Shown piece by piece: positions 34,492 to 41,914 of a stretch of DNA of 64,000 nucleotides. The position numbers were made by a program, and so were the translations under genes. Where the stretch lies: contig NZ_WWCK01000001.1 of assembly GCF_009857435.1 (NCBI RefSeq), forward strand, positions 372,001 through 436,000, written 5' to 3'. Source of the stretch: Duganella rivi (GTDB lineage: Bacteria > Pseudomonadota > Gammaproteobacteria > Burkholderiales > Burkholderiaceae_D). Within the stretch, counting starts at the first letter, position 1, and the number at the start of each line of letters is the position of its first letter. A model generated the notes under the pieces. It did no database searches, was not told where the DNA came from, and saw nothing but the letters and a program-made list of their open reading frames with translations.

Positions 34492-35894
34492 ACGTCCCAG
34501 CGATACGCGCCGCCGACGTCGGTGCGGGCGTAGACCAAGTCCTTCTCGGTCTTGCTGGTGATGATGCCGGAGACAAAGCCGCTGCCGCCGATGGCGACGT
34601 TGTCCCACGCGTACTGCCCGGCGGCCGGCAGCAGCTTCGCCAACTCCGGCGCCATGGCCTTGGCCCAGATCGCGTAGCCCTTCTCGTTCGGGTGCAGCAA
34701 GTCCGGCATGATGTCGCGCGACAGCGTGCCGTCCGCTTGCAGGAAGGCTTGGTTGATATTGGCGAAGAACACCTTCTGGTTGTCGGCAAAGCCGGCGATG
34801 ATGGTGTTGATCTTCTCGTTGATCTGGCGCAGCTGGTCATCCGGCTTTTCACCGCGCGGGAAGATCGCCAGCAGCAGGATCCGGGTATTCGGCAGGCGCT
34901 TTTGCAGCTCGTCGATATTGCGCTTGATGCCGATGGCGGTGGTCTTCGGATCTTCCTGGCGATGGCCGGTGTTATTGGTGCCGAACATCAGCACCGCGAC
35001 TTTCGGATCGATGCTGTCCACCTCGCCGTGCTGCAAGCGCCACAGCACGTTCTCGGTGCGGTCGCCGCCAAAGCCGAGCGCGAGGCCGTTCAGCGGCTTG
35101 TAGTAGCGATTCCAGATCGGCGCGCCGTCCTTTTCCCAGCCTTCGGTGATGGAGTCGCCGATGAACACCACTTGCGCGCTCTTGCCGAGCTGCCTGGCTT
35201 CCACTAGCTTCTTCTCGTGGCGCTCCGTCCACCAGCTGATCGACCACGACTCGTTGAGCTTGTCCGGCGTGACGGAGACGGTTTTGTAATCCGGGCAGCT
35301 GACGTTGGGCTTGCCGCTGAGCTGATACTTGACGTTGGCGACGGCAACCTTGCCCGCGCCGGTGCCGTTCAATTCGAACGGCTGGGTGATCTTGCTGAAG
35401 TCGTCGCCTTCGCGGTAGAAGCAGCTCGCTGCCACCACCAGATGCTGCCAGCCCTTGCCGGCCGCCGCGCGCGCCGGAAGTACGTAAGGCACGCTGCGCT
35501 CGCACTGCTCGCCGCACTTGACGCGGAACGACAAGCCGCCAGCCGACATCTCTTGCACATTGAGATCCAGCGCCAGCACGCCCTTGTCCAGGTACGGACG
35601 CAGATCAACTGGCTTGCCGCCCTGCACCCGCAGGCTGGCGTACCAGGCCTTGTTGAAATTGAGGGTCAGCGCGTCATCCTTCTTCGCCTTGGCCGACTTG
35701 CTAACGGCGACCACACCGTCCGGTGTCTTGGGGATTTCCACCGCGTCGCCGTCCAGCGTCTTGCTGGTGTCGGCGTCGGAAATGCTGATGCGGCCGGCCT
35801 CGAGCGGCTGGCCGGCATACACATCCAACTCCTGGGGCGCCGCGATCGCGGACGAGGACAGTACAGCCAGAACGGCGGCAAGGCGGATATTCAT
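34467..35894 (-). CDS. Secreted SGNH/GDSL esterase, 5' part of the esterase-GH74 gene
   Basis: 475 aa as read. Signal peptide MNIRLAAVLAVLSSSAIAA. Residues ~25-215 form a jelly roll like the ExoP galactose-binding module of GH3 beta-glucosidases (LTLNFNKAWYASLRVQGG). Residues ~225-440 are an SGNH hydrolase: FIGDSITEGWE, GFGGDRTENVLWRL, MFGTNNTGHR and DLLHPNEKG (Asp, His), closest in style to PAF-acetylhydrolase-like deacetylases. It probably removes acetyl groups from xyloglucan. The last ~45 residues (NVAIGGSGFVSGI..., YARTDVGGAYRWDVKK) are the start of a GH74 domain, cut off by a frameshift at 34483-34491. Promoter copy C lies upstream. Confidence 0.9.
   Translation of the reverse strand: MNIRLAAVLAVLSSSAIAAPQELDVYAGQPLEAGRISISDADTSKTLDGDAVEIPKTPDGVVAVSKSAKAKKDDALTLNFNKAWYASLRVQGGKPVDLRPYLDKGVLALDLNVQEMSAGGLSFRVKCGEQCERSVPYVLPARAAAGKGWQHLVVAASCFYREGDDFSKITQPFELNGTGAGKVAVANVKYQLSGKPNVSCPDYKTVSVTPDKLNESWSISWWTERHEKKLVEARQLGKSAQVVFIGDSITEGWEKDGAPIWNRYYKPLNGLALGFGGDRTENVLWRLQHGEVDSIDPKVAVLMFGTNNTGHRQEDPKTTAIGIKRNIDELQKRLPNTRILLLAIFPRGEKPDDQLRQINEKINTIIAGFADNQKVFFANINQAFLQADGTLSRDIMPDLLHPNEKGYAIWAKAMAPELAKLLPAAGQYAWDNVAIGGSGFVSGIITSKTEKDLVYARTDVGGAYRWDVKKNAGFR
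34483..34491 (-). other. A9 homopolymer frameshift between esterase and GH74 frames
   Basis: Nine T on the + strand (nine A in the message) lie at the exact break in the GH74 domain. As written, GAC GTA AAA AAA AAC reads on to a stop at 34467-34469. With ten A (or seven), CGC TGG ATT CCG continues the domain as RWIPLMDW. Both flanks are intact, so one missing A explains everything: sequencing error, real mutation, phase variation or productive polymerase slippage. Confidence 0.9.
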
Positions 35895-35925
35895 GGGGTT
35901 GTCTCGCTTATTTTTTATGCGCTCC

Positions 35926-35970
35926 ATTGTGCTGGCACGAAGCGCGGGTTGCAATTATGAAATTCACCAA
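35926..35970 (-). promoter_or_regulatory. XylR-type operator and promoter of the esterase-GH74 gene (copy C)
   Basis: On the - strand the operator is TTGGTGAATTTCATAATTGC (35970-35951). It overlaps -35 TTGCAA (35954-35949), with 17 bp to -10 CACAAT (35931-35926). The start point would be near 35919, 25 nt before the ATG. The PEP-CTERM gene is divergent, so the site could also affect it. Confidence 0.85.
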
Positions 35971-36077
35971 CTTAAACAATGATATTGAAAGCCAGCCTTT
36001 AACGCTGGCCGTGCGTACGCGCACAAAGTGACGGCCTGAACACTCATAAGATCCTCTCAAGCCCAAAGGAGAATCCC

Positions 36078-36656
36078 ATGCACTCGTTCACCCGTTCCTG
36101 CTTGCTCGGCCTTTGCTTGACACTCAGCCTGCCGCTGGCCATGGCACAAAGCCGCATCGACCAAAATCAGCCGGAGGCGTCTTTACCCATCGCCGGCCTG
36201 TATCAGACCGGGCTGGCGCAATCGTTCCAGACCGCGGCGGCCAGCATCACCGGCGCTGGCGCCATGCTGCGGCAGACCGAGGAAGCCGGCCCCATCACGA
36301 TATCGCTGTGGGACGCGCTGCCCTCGCAAGGCGGAGTCAAGCTGGCGGAAGGCGTAGCACGCGGCCTGGGTAGCACCTGGGTGGACACCTTCTGGACGCC
36401 GGTGCAAGCCACCGCCGGCAAAACCTACTTCCTCGTCTTCACGAGCGATATTCCGTATTTCATCCTCAACGGCTCGGACGACGTCTACAAATTTGGCATG
36501 GCCTACGCCAATGACTACGCCGCCTTCCCCCAATACGACTACGCCTTCCGCACCTACGCCGGCCCGGCCGCACCGCCAGTGCCGGAGCCTGCCACCGTCG
36601 CCATGCTGCTGGCCGGCTTGTCTGCGCTTATCCTGCGTCGCCGCTTCTTGGGTTGA
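36078..36656 (+). CDS. PEP-CTERM sorting domain protein
   Basis: 192 aa. Signal peptide MHSFTRSCLLGLCLTLSLPLAMA, a beta-rich body with ITISLWDALPSQGG and GKTYFLVFTSDIPYFIL, and the C-terminal sorting signal VPEPATVAMLLAGLSALILRRRF. PEP-CTERM proteins are processed by exosortase/archaeosortase-like EpsH enzymes and usually end up outside, often with exopolysaccharide. A strong ribosome site (AAAGGAGA) precedes the ATG. It is divergent from the esterase-GH74 gene and overlaps the convergent GH43 gene by 29 bp. Its role in the locus is unknown. Confidence 0.88.
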   Translation: MHSFTRSCLLGLCLTLSLPLAMAQSRIDQNQPEASLPIAGLYQTGLAQSFQTAAASITGAGAMLRQTEEAGPITISLWDALPSQGGVKLAEGVARGLGSTWVDTFWTPVQATAGKTYFLVFTSDIPYFILNGSDDVYKFGMAYANDYAAFPQYDYAFRTYAGPAAPPVPEPATVAMLLAGLSALILRRRFLG

Positions 36657-38268
36657 TGCAGTACGGCCGCTCGCGGTATTCAAAGTAGTCAAAGTCCGCG
36701 TGCAGGCCGGCGCCAGACATGTCCTGGCAGGCCATGCCGACAAAGGCGCCCGTGAAGTTGGGCTGGCCCGGTGCGTTGGCTTCGTCCGATAAGATGCTGG
36801 CATCGAATTGCTGCGGCAGCCATTGCCACTCGCCGCCGTCCACGCGATACGCGAAATACAGGCGTTCTTCGTCTACTTCCACCCGCAGTTGCACCGGCAC
36901 GCCCGACGGCAGCGCGATCGGCGCGGTGAAAGTGTCGGTCTGCACGTGGTTGGGCAGGCTGGTCATCACGCGCAGATGCTTGCCGGCTTGTTCGTCGTGC
37001 GTGATGTACAGGTAGTGGAACTTGGCCGCGCCGTAGTAGCACACCAGCCCGGCCTGCTGCTGGTAGTGCTCCGGTTCGAACTCCACCACTGTCGATGCGC
37101 TGTAGCAGTGCGACTGCTGGCGGCGCGCCACCAGCGCTTGCTTGAATTGGCTGCCCAGCGTTTCACGTCCAAACAGCCGCAGATGGCCAGGACGCGCGGT
37201 CAGGCTGAACAACTCTTCGGGCCACGGCGTGCGTAGCCATTGGAAGGCTGGCGGCAATTGCGGCGTATCGAATTCTGCGCGCACTGGCTCGGTATCGAAG
37301 CGGTATTCCGGCAAGCCCGGTGCGCGCGCTTGCATTTCCGGCGTGCCTTGCCCATCCAGCGTGCGTAGCCAGCCATCCTCGCCCCACACCATAGGCTGGA
37401 TCGCGGTCTCGCGGCCCAGCGTGCAGGTGCCGCGATTGCGCAGCGGCCTTCCGCACAGGTAGACCATGTAGGTCTGGCCATCCTGCGTCTCCACCAAGTC
37501 CGCGTGGCCGGCGCGCTGCAAGGCTGCATCGGGTCGATGGCGCGCGCTCAGGATCGTTTGGTCTGGATGCAGTTCGTACGGCCCGTTGAGATTGCGCGAG
37601 CGCGCCATGGTCACGCCGTGATTCCAACCGGTGCCGCCCTCGGCGGTGAGCAGGTAGTAGTAGCCGTTGCGCTTGTACAGGTGCGGCGCCTCGGTCAAGC
37701 CATGCGCCGTGCCCTGGAAGATGTTTTCGCGCTTGCCTACAAGACGACCATCTGCGTATTCCTGCATCACAATGCCGGCAAAGCGATTGCTGCCGGGACG
37801 GTGATCCCACAACTGGTTCAGCACATACTTGCGGCCATCGTCGTCATGGAACAGCGACGGATCGAAACCGCTGCTGTTGAGATACACAGGATCCGACCAC
37901 GGCCCTTCTATCGTCGGACTGGTCACGAGGTAATTGTGGAAGTCGCGCAAGGAAGCACTGCCCGTCGCGCCGCCGGTAGAGGTGCGTCCGTAGCGCTTCA
38001 CGTCGGTATAGATCAGCCAGAACAAGCCGTCCGCATAAGTCAGGCACGGTGCCCATACGCCGCAAGAATCGGGCGCGCCCAGCATATTGAGCTGGCTGGC
38101 GCGCGTAAGCGGACGCGTCAGCAAGCGCCAGTTGACGAGATCGCGCGAGTGGTGAATCTGCACGCCCGGATACCACTCGAAAGTCGAAGTCGCAATGTAG
38201 TAATCATCGCCCACGCGCACGATGGACGGATCGGGATTGAAGCCGGTCAGGATAGGATTTTGAATCAT
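36628..38268 (-). CDS. GH43 family beta-xylosidase/alpha-L-arabinofuranosidase
   Basis: 546 aa without a signal peptide, so cytoplasmic. The five-bladed propeller starts NPILTGFNPDPSIVRVGDDYY (catalytic base Asp in NPDPS), with WAPCLTYADGLFWLIYTD and, further on, TEAPHLYKRNGYYYLLTAEGG (probable acid Glu). A C-terminal beta-sandwich typical of XynB-type enzymes follows (LVCYYGAAKFHYLYITHDEQ). It splits xylo- or arabino-oligosaccharides taken up by the adjacent MFS carrier; their start and stop overlap by ATGA at 38265-38268. An upstream extension to 38424 runs into the carrier gene and was rejected. Confidence 0.9.
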   Translation of the reverse strand: MIQNPILTGFNPDPSIVRVGDDYYIATSTFEWYPGVQIHHSRDLVNWRLLTRPLTRASQLNMLGAPDSCGVWAPCLTYADGLFWLIYTDVKRYGRTSTGGATGSASLRDFHNYLVTSPTIEGPWSDPVYLNSSGFDPSLFHDDDGRKYVLNQLWDHRPGSNRFAGIVMQEYADGRLVGKRENIFQGTAHGLTEAPHLYKRNGYYYLLTAEGGTGWNHGVTMARSRNLNGPYELHPDQTILSARHRPDAALQRAGHADLVETQDGQTYMVYLCGRPLRNRGTCTLGRETAIQPMVWGEDGWLRTLDGQGTPEMQARAPGLPEYRFDTEPVRAEFDTPQLPPAFQWLRTPWPEELFSLTARPGHLRLFGRETLGSQFKQALVARRQQSHCYSASTVVEFEPEHYQQQAGLVCYYGAAKFHYLYITHDEQAGKHLRVMTSLPNHVQTDTFTAPIALPSGVPVQLRVEVDEERLYFAYRVDGGEWQWLPQQFDASILSDEANAPGQPNFTGAFVGMACQDMSGAGLHADFDYFEYRERPYCINPRSGDAG

Positions 38269-39515
38269 GCAGTTTTCTCTCGCACCAAGGCCCAAAGCAA
38301 TGCCGCCGCCACCAGATCCAGCACGGCAAGGCTGATAAAGAATGGCGTATAGCCCACGCTCGCCATCAGCCCGCCGATCAGCAAGGAGAAGATCAGCAGG
38401 CCGAGGTTGCCAAAGGTGCCGCACATGCCGGCCACCGTCGCCACCTCGTTACGGCGGAATAAGTCGGACGACATGGTAATCACCGTGACCGACAAGGTCT
38501 GGTGCGCAAAGCCTGCCAGGCTGAGCAAGGCAATCGCCGCGTACGGGCTATCGACGTAGCCGACAAAAGCGACGCCCATCATCATGCACGCACCAAGCGT
38601 GAACGCGCCACGCCGCGCATTAATCAGGCGCACGCCGCGCTTCTGCAAGGCCAGCACCACCAGCGGCCCGAACATGCAGCCAAGGTCGGCGGCGAGAAAC
38701 GGCAGCCACGCGAACATCGCAATCTGCGCCAGATCGAAATGACGCACCGTGGTCAGATACAGCGGCACCCAGAACGCCAGCGTGCCCCATGCGGGATCGG
38801 CCAGAAAGCGTGGCAATGCAATGCCCCAGAAGTTGCGCATCTTGAGAATGCTGAGAATGGACGGCTTGGCGCCGTCGCCTTCGAGGTGCTGCTCCTTGCC
38901 GGCGGCGATATGCTGCGCCTCCTCGGCCGACAAGCGGCGATGGCGCGCCGGCGCGTCGTACAGCAGCAGCCACGCGCACACCCAGATCAAGCCCAGCGCG
39001 CCGGTAATCACAAACGCCGACTGCCAGTGGTAATGCAGGATCGCCCACACCACCAGCGGCGGCGCCAGCATGGAACCAAACGATGCGCCGATATTGAAGA
39101 TGCCGCCCGCCAGTCCGCGCTCCTTGGCCGGGAACCATTCCGACACGGCTTTCATGCCGGCCGGATTGGCCGAGCCTTCGGCCAATCCCAGCAGGCCGCG
39201 CAGCACGGCCAGCGTCTGCCAGTTGGTGGCCAAGCCGTGCGCCATGCAAATGATCGACCACGCCGTCGCAAACATGGCGAAGCCGAATTTCAAGCCGATC
39301 ACATCGAGCACGTAGCCGCACAGCGGCTGCAACATGATCGTGCCCTGGAAGGCGGCCGTGATGTACGAGTATTCCTTGGTGGAGATATGCAGATCAGCCA
39401 GCAACGTGGGCGCCGCCACCGCCAGCGTACTACGCGTGAGGTAATTGATGACCGCGCCCAGCATGATCAAGCTAATCATCCACCAGCGTAGCCCCCGGAT
39501 TTTAGAACCAACCAT
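38265..39515 (-). CDS. MFS transporter, anion:cation symporter (ExuT/GudP-like)
   Basis: 416 aa with about 12 membrane segments. The first helix is WWMISLIMLGAVINYLTRSTLA, followed by the MFS loop pattern and GLAEGSANPAGMKAVSEWFPAKERGLAGGIFNIG. This pattern is shared with hexuronate/glucarate transporters, so an acidic sugar or a short oligosaccharide is possible. It is cotranscribed with GH43 (ATGA overlap). No clear ribosome site precedes the ATG at 39515, and a TTGCGCAA operator begins 3 bp upstream of it. Confidence 0.9.
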   Translation of the reverse strand: MVGSKIRGLRWWMISLIMLGAVINYLTRSTLAVAAPTLLADLHISTKEYSYITAAFQGTIMLQPLCGYVLDVIGLKFGFAMFATAWSIICMAHGLATNWQTLAVLRGLLGLAEGSANPAGMKAVSEWFPAKERGLAGGIFNIGASFGSMLAPPLVVWAILHYHWQSAFVITGALGLIWVCAWLLLYDAPARHRRLSAEEAQHIAAGKEQHLEGDGAKPSILSILKMRNFWGIALPRFLADPAWGTLAFWVPLYLTTVRHFDLAQIAMFAWLPFLAADLGCMFGPLVVLALQKRGVRLINARRGAFTLGACMMMGVAFVGYVDSPYAAIALLSLAGFAHQTLSVTVITMSSDLFRRNEVATVAGMCGTFGNLGLLIFSLLIGGLMASVGYTPFFISLAVLDLVAAALLWALVREKTA

Positions 39516-39516
39516 G

Positions 39517-39584
39517 TTTGCGCAATCATCAAATAACGGGAGTGCAAAGATAGCACACTATCGCATTAAAATGATTGCGCAATC
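39517..39584 (-). promoter_or_regulatory. Two LacI-like operators upstream of the MFS-GH43 pair
   Basis: TTTGCGCAATCAT (from 39517) and ATGATTGCGCAATC (39571-39584) are two copies of a TGATTGCGCAATCA-type palindrome, with 12-bp arms that are reverse complements of each other. Centres are 57 bp apart. A GATAG-N4-CTATC dyad lies between. No LacI-family gene is in the window, so the regulator must be elsewhere. The sequence is unrelated to the XylR-type sites. Confidence 0.65.
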
Positions 39585-40223
39585 TTACTTCGCTTCAGAA
39601 GAGTTATCTGATGGGTGCGACTCTATCCAGGCAAAGGCTAGATTGTTGTAGTCAACGTAACTAAGCTCCTCCACTCGGCAGCGCACTTCTGCACTCAGCA
39701 TCGGTAACTCACGCTTAAATCGGACATACCGATCCGCAATGAAAGCTCCGCCCGGCAATAACCCTCGCCCCTGACGCTCACTATGTAACCAGTCCCGCAC
39801 ATATCTGATTGCTGTACGCTCGCAATTGTTGTGTGCCCTGATGTCTTGCCCAGCAATGTCCGACAGAAATTTTTGATAGCGGTAGGGCTCGCTATCCAAT
39901 ATCAATAAGCTTTTGTCCCGAACTTTCTTGTCGCCATAGGACATTGCACCAATAAAGACGCCAAGTTCTAAAGGCATGTTGAAACGCGGGAGCTGATTGA
40001 TGCCATCCAATTGCGTTCGCGAGATGTCATGCACCCCAAACTTACACTGCCGAATCAGTAATTTGATTTTCTCGAAGCGGGACTCGCCGCCGTTTTCAGA
40101 TTCAAGCGCACTGCGCGGCCGAAAGCCGCAGTCATAGATAGCAAACACGATGGCCTCGTTGAGTCCGGCAAACTCGGTATCGAAGGGGCAGTTGATGAAG
40201 ACATCCTCTCGCTCCTTTTGCAT
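39585..40223 (-). CDS. TIR-like/nucleoside-deoxyribosyltransferase-like protein
   Basis: 212 aa. The first ~100 residues look like the Rossmann-type fold shared by TIR domains and nucleoside deoxyribosyltransferases: strand DVFINCPFD, helix LNEAIVFAIYDCGF, strand KFGVHDIS, then MPLELGVFIGA, in which the Glu lies where the catalytic Glu of those families sits. C-terminal part: EPYRYQKFLSDIAGQDIRAH and a helical end. I recall such proteins near defence genes. It is the second gene of a pair, 4 nt behind the 61-aa gene. NADase or nucleotide hydrolase activity is inference. G+C is below that of the flanking locus. Confidence 0.65.
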   Translation of the reverse strand: MQKEREDVFINCPFDTEFAGLNEAIVFAIYDCGFRPRSALESENGGESRFEKIKLLIRQCKFGVHDISRTQLDGINQLPRFNMPLELGVFIGAMSYGDKKVRDKSLLILDSEPYRYQKFLSDIAGQDIRAHNNCERTAIRYVRDWLHSERQGRGLLPGGAFIADRYVRFKRELPMLSAEVRCRVEELSYVDYNNLAFAWIESHPSDNSSEAK

Positions 40224-40227
40224 ACGT

Positions 40228-40413
40228 TCATTCTTTCCGCGAACGAAGCATGACAGCTTGCACAGCCGCCCGCGCTTCCTCTAGAGTAAATGAATCATTC
40301 CCAACCGCAGGTAACTTTATCGAACGCAAAGGAAGCTCTTTTGCCCGATTCATGGCGATAATCTGTCCCAGCTTCGCCGCGCGCACCTTGCTTTTTTCAG
40401 ATAATTTAGACAT
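40228..40413 (-). CDS. Small hypothetical protein, partner of the TIR-like gene
   Basis: 61 aa, basic and helical at the N-terminus (MSKLSEKSKVRAAKLGQIIA) with an acidic, Ala-rich C-terminal helix (FTLEEARAAVQAVMLRSRKE). No family recognised. A very good ribosome site (GAGGAGGG, 7-8 nt before ATG) and a 4-nt gap to the next gene support that it is real and first in a two-gene operon. It could be an antitoxin or an accessory protein. Confidence 0.65.
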   Translation of the reverse strand: MSKLSEKSKVRAAKLGQIIAMNRAKELPLRSIKLPAVGNDSFTLEEARAAVQAVMLRSRKE

Positions 40414-40503
40414 GACGCCCTCCTCAGTTTACACATATGCCTAACTTACTGAGTATAGAGCTTCCATTTATTTTTATTTTGTGGAAGCTCAAAGTGAGCG
40501 TTG

Positions 40504-41067
40504 TCAGCGCAGATCAAATCCTTGCGGTATCCAGTTGGGATCGAATTTACCGTCTGCCAGCAGACGGTCGGTGGCGGGAGCTTGCTTGGCGACGGCCAGC
40601 AGGGCTTGGTAGACCGCGTCGAAGTCGGCTTGCTGGTCGTGCAGCCAGCGTGTGATGTTGATGGTTTTGCCCGAGGCCAGCCGCGCCGAGATGCGCGGCT
40701 TGGCGGCATCCGGCACACCCGATTGCGTACTGGATGGAATCGCCGCCAACTGCTCAGCCGACAGTTGCCGCCACAGCGCGGCCACGGTGTCCGCCGGCAC
40801 CGCGAGGCGGTAGCGCTTTTCGTGCAGGCTGGGGCCGCCGGCTGGATGCGTCACTAGCTGGCAATAGCCGCTGCCGTCCGCCGACAAATAGAGAATCTGA
40901 CCGCCGTGCAGCGGGTGCACGTCGCGCAGTATGATGGCGGTGACTTGATCCACTTTCGCCCTTCCCTCCTTGGCGCTGGCTGCTGCTTGCGGCGTGGCGG
41001 CGTGCACAGGCGCCGCCAGCGCCAGCATCAGCAGGAGGGCAAGTTCACGCTTTTCGCTTGTTCGCAT
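40504..41067 (-). CDS. Hypothetical secreted protein
   Basis: 187 aa. A basic then hydrophobic start (KRELALLLMLALAAPVHA) is a signal peptide ending at VHA-AT. The mature part is a small alpha/beta domain with a single Cys (GSGYCQLVTHP), WRQLSAEQLAAIP and a C-terminal QADFDAVYQALLAVAKQ helix. No family recognised. The start overlaps the end of the PEP-CTERM protease by 23 bp, so the two are probably cotranscribed. Confidence 0.7.
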   Translation of the reverse strand: MRTSEKRELALLLMLALAAPVHAATPQAAASAKEGRAKVDQVTAIILRDVHPLHGGQILYLSADGSGYCQLVTHPAGGPSLHEKRYRLAVPADTVAALWRQLSAEQLAAIPSSTQSGVPDAAKPRISARLASGKTINITRWLHDQQADFDAVYQALLAVAKQAPATDRLLADGKFDPNWIPQGFDLR

Positions 41068-41821
41068 ACACGCCTATCAAGACCATGCCCGCTACCATCA
41101 AGATCCATTGCGATGGTTCCGGCACCGAGGTCAAGATGAAGATGCCGTCGGGATTGAGTTGCTTCATATAGTCATAATACTGCTGGTAGTAACGCGAGTA
41201 CATCACTGGATTGGCGTTCAGCGCGCCAAGGCCCATCACGCCATCGTCGGACAAGGTTGGATTAGGATACTTGTCGACCGCGCCGCCGATGTATTCATCG
41301 TACAGGCCCATCATGTGGCCGACCTCGTGCGCGTTGACGCTGGCGCCATCGCCGGTGTACCAGTTGGTCATATCGGCCCGGCCGGTGCCGGAGTGGACTT
41401 GGACCTTCTGGTTAAACGGCCCGTCGGTGGTGATGTCCACCAGGATCGGGATGAGTTTTCCCGTGGCCGTATCCTTGATGGCGTACTTGTTGTTCCACAT
41501 GCCCTCCACGCCAGTAGTGACGGCGTTAATGTAAGCGGTTTTTTGCGCGTCGCTGTAGTTCAAGCCTGCATCGAACGAGAAATCGATTTGAATATCCTTG
41601 ACCAGCTTGGTGCCGTCGAAGCTGCGCGTGTAGCTGTAGTCCCAACTGTAGGGGCCGAATGGACCGGCGTTGCCGGCGTTGTCTTTCAGGTCGGCGTCGC
41701 CGTAGGCCGGCGTGGTGCGGCTGCCGCTGATGTTTTCACTGCCTGTGTTCAGTGCGGCGGACGCCGTACCAGCTAGTGCACAGGCAACTATTATTGCTGA
41801 CAGTTTATTTAGACTTTTCAT
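41045..41821 (-). CDS. PEP-CTERM zinc metalloprotease (NF038122-like)
   Basis: 258 aa. Signal peptide MKSLNKLSAIIVACALAGTASA. The zinc site NAHEVGHMMGLYDEYIGG fits HExxHxxGxxD of metzincins. The C-terminal sorting signal is VPEPSQWILMVAGMVLIGVYANKRKA. It is therefore an exported protease processed by an exosortase system encoded elsewhere. It is the second PEP-CTERM protein in the window. A GC-rich hairpin (CCCCC...GGGGG) lies just upstream near 41852-41870. Confidence 0.88.
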   Translation of the reverse strand: MKSLNKLSAIIVACALAGTASAALNTGSENISGSRTTPAYGDADLKDNAGNAGPFGPYSWDYSYTRSFDGTKLVKDIQIDFSFDAGLNYSDAQKTAYINAVTTGVEGMWNNKYAIKDTATGKLIPILVDITTDGPFNQKVQVHSGTGRADMTNWYTGDGASVNAHEVGHMMGLYDEYIGGAVDKYPNPTLSDDGVMGLGALNANPVMYSRYYQQYYDYMKQLNPDGIFILTSVPEPSQWILMVAGMVLIGVYANKRKA

Positions 41822-41914
41822 TTGCAGCTCCCCTAGTCAGATTTTTACTCCCCCTTTATGCAACGGGGGTGAATCCAACTTAGGATACGCAAGTCACCAA
41901 GTCAAGCTGCTGAG

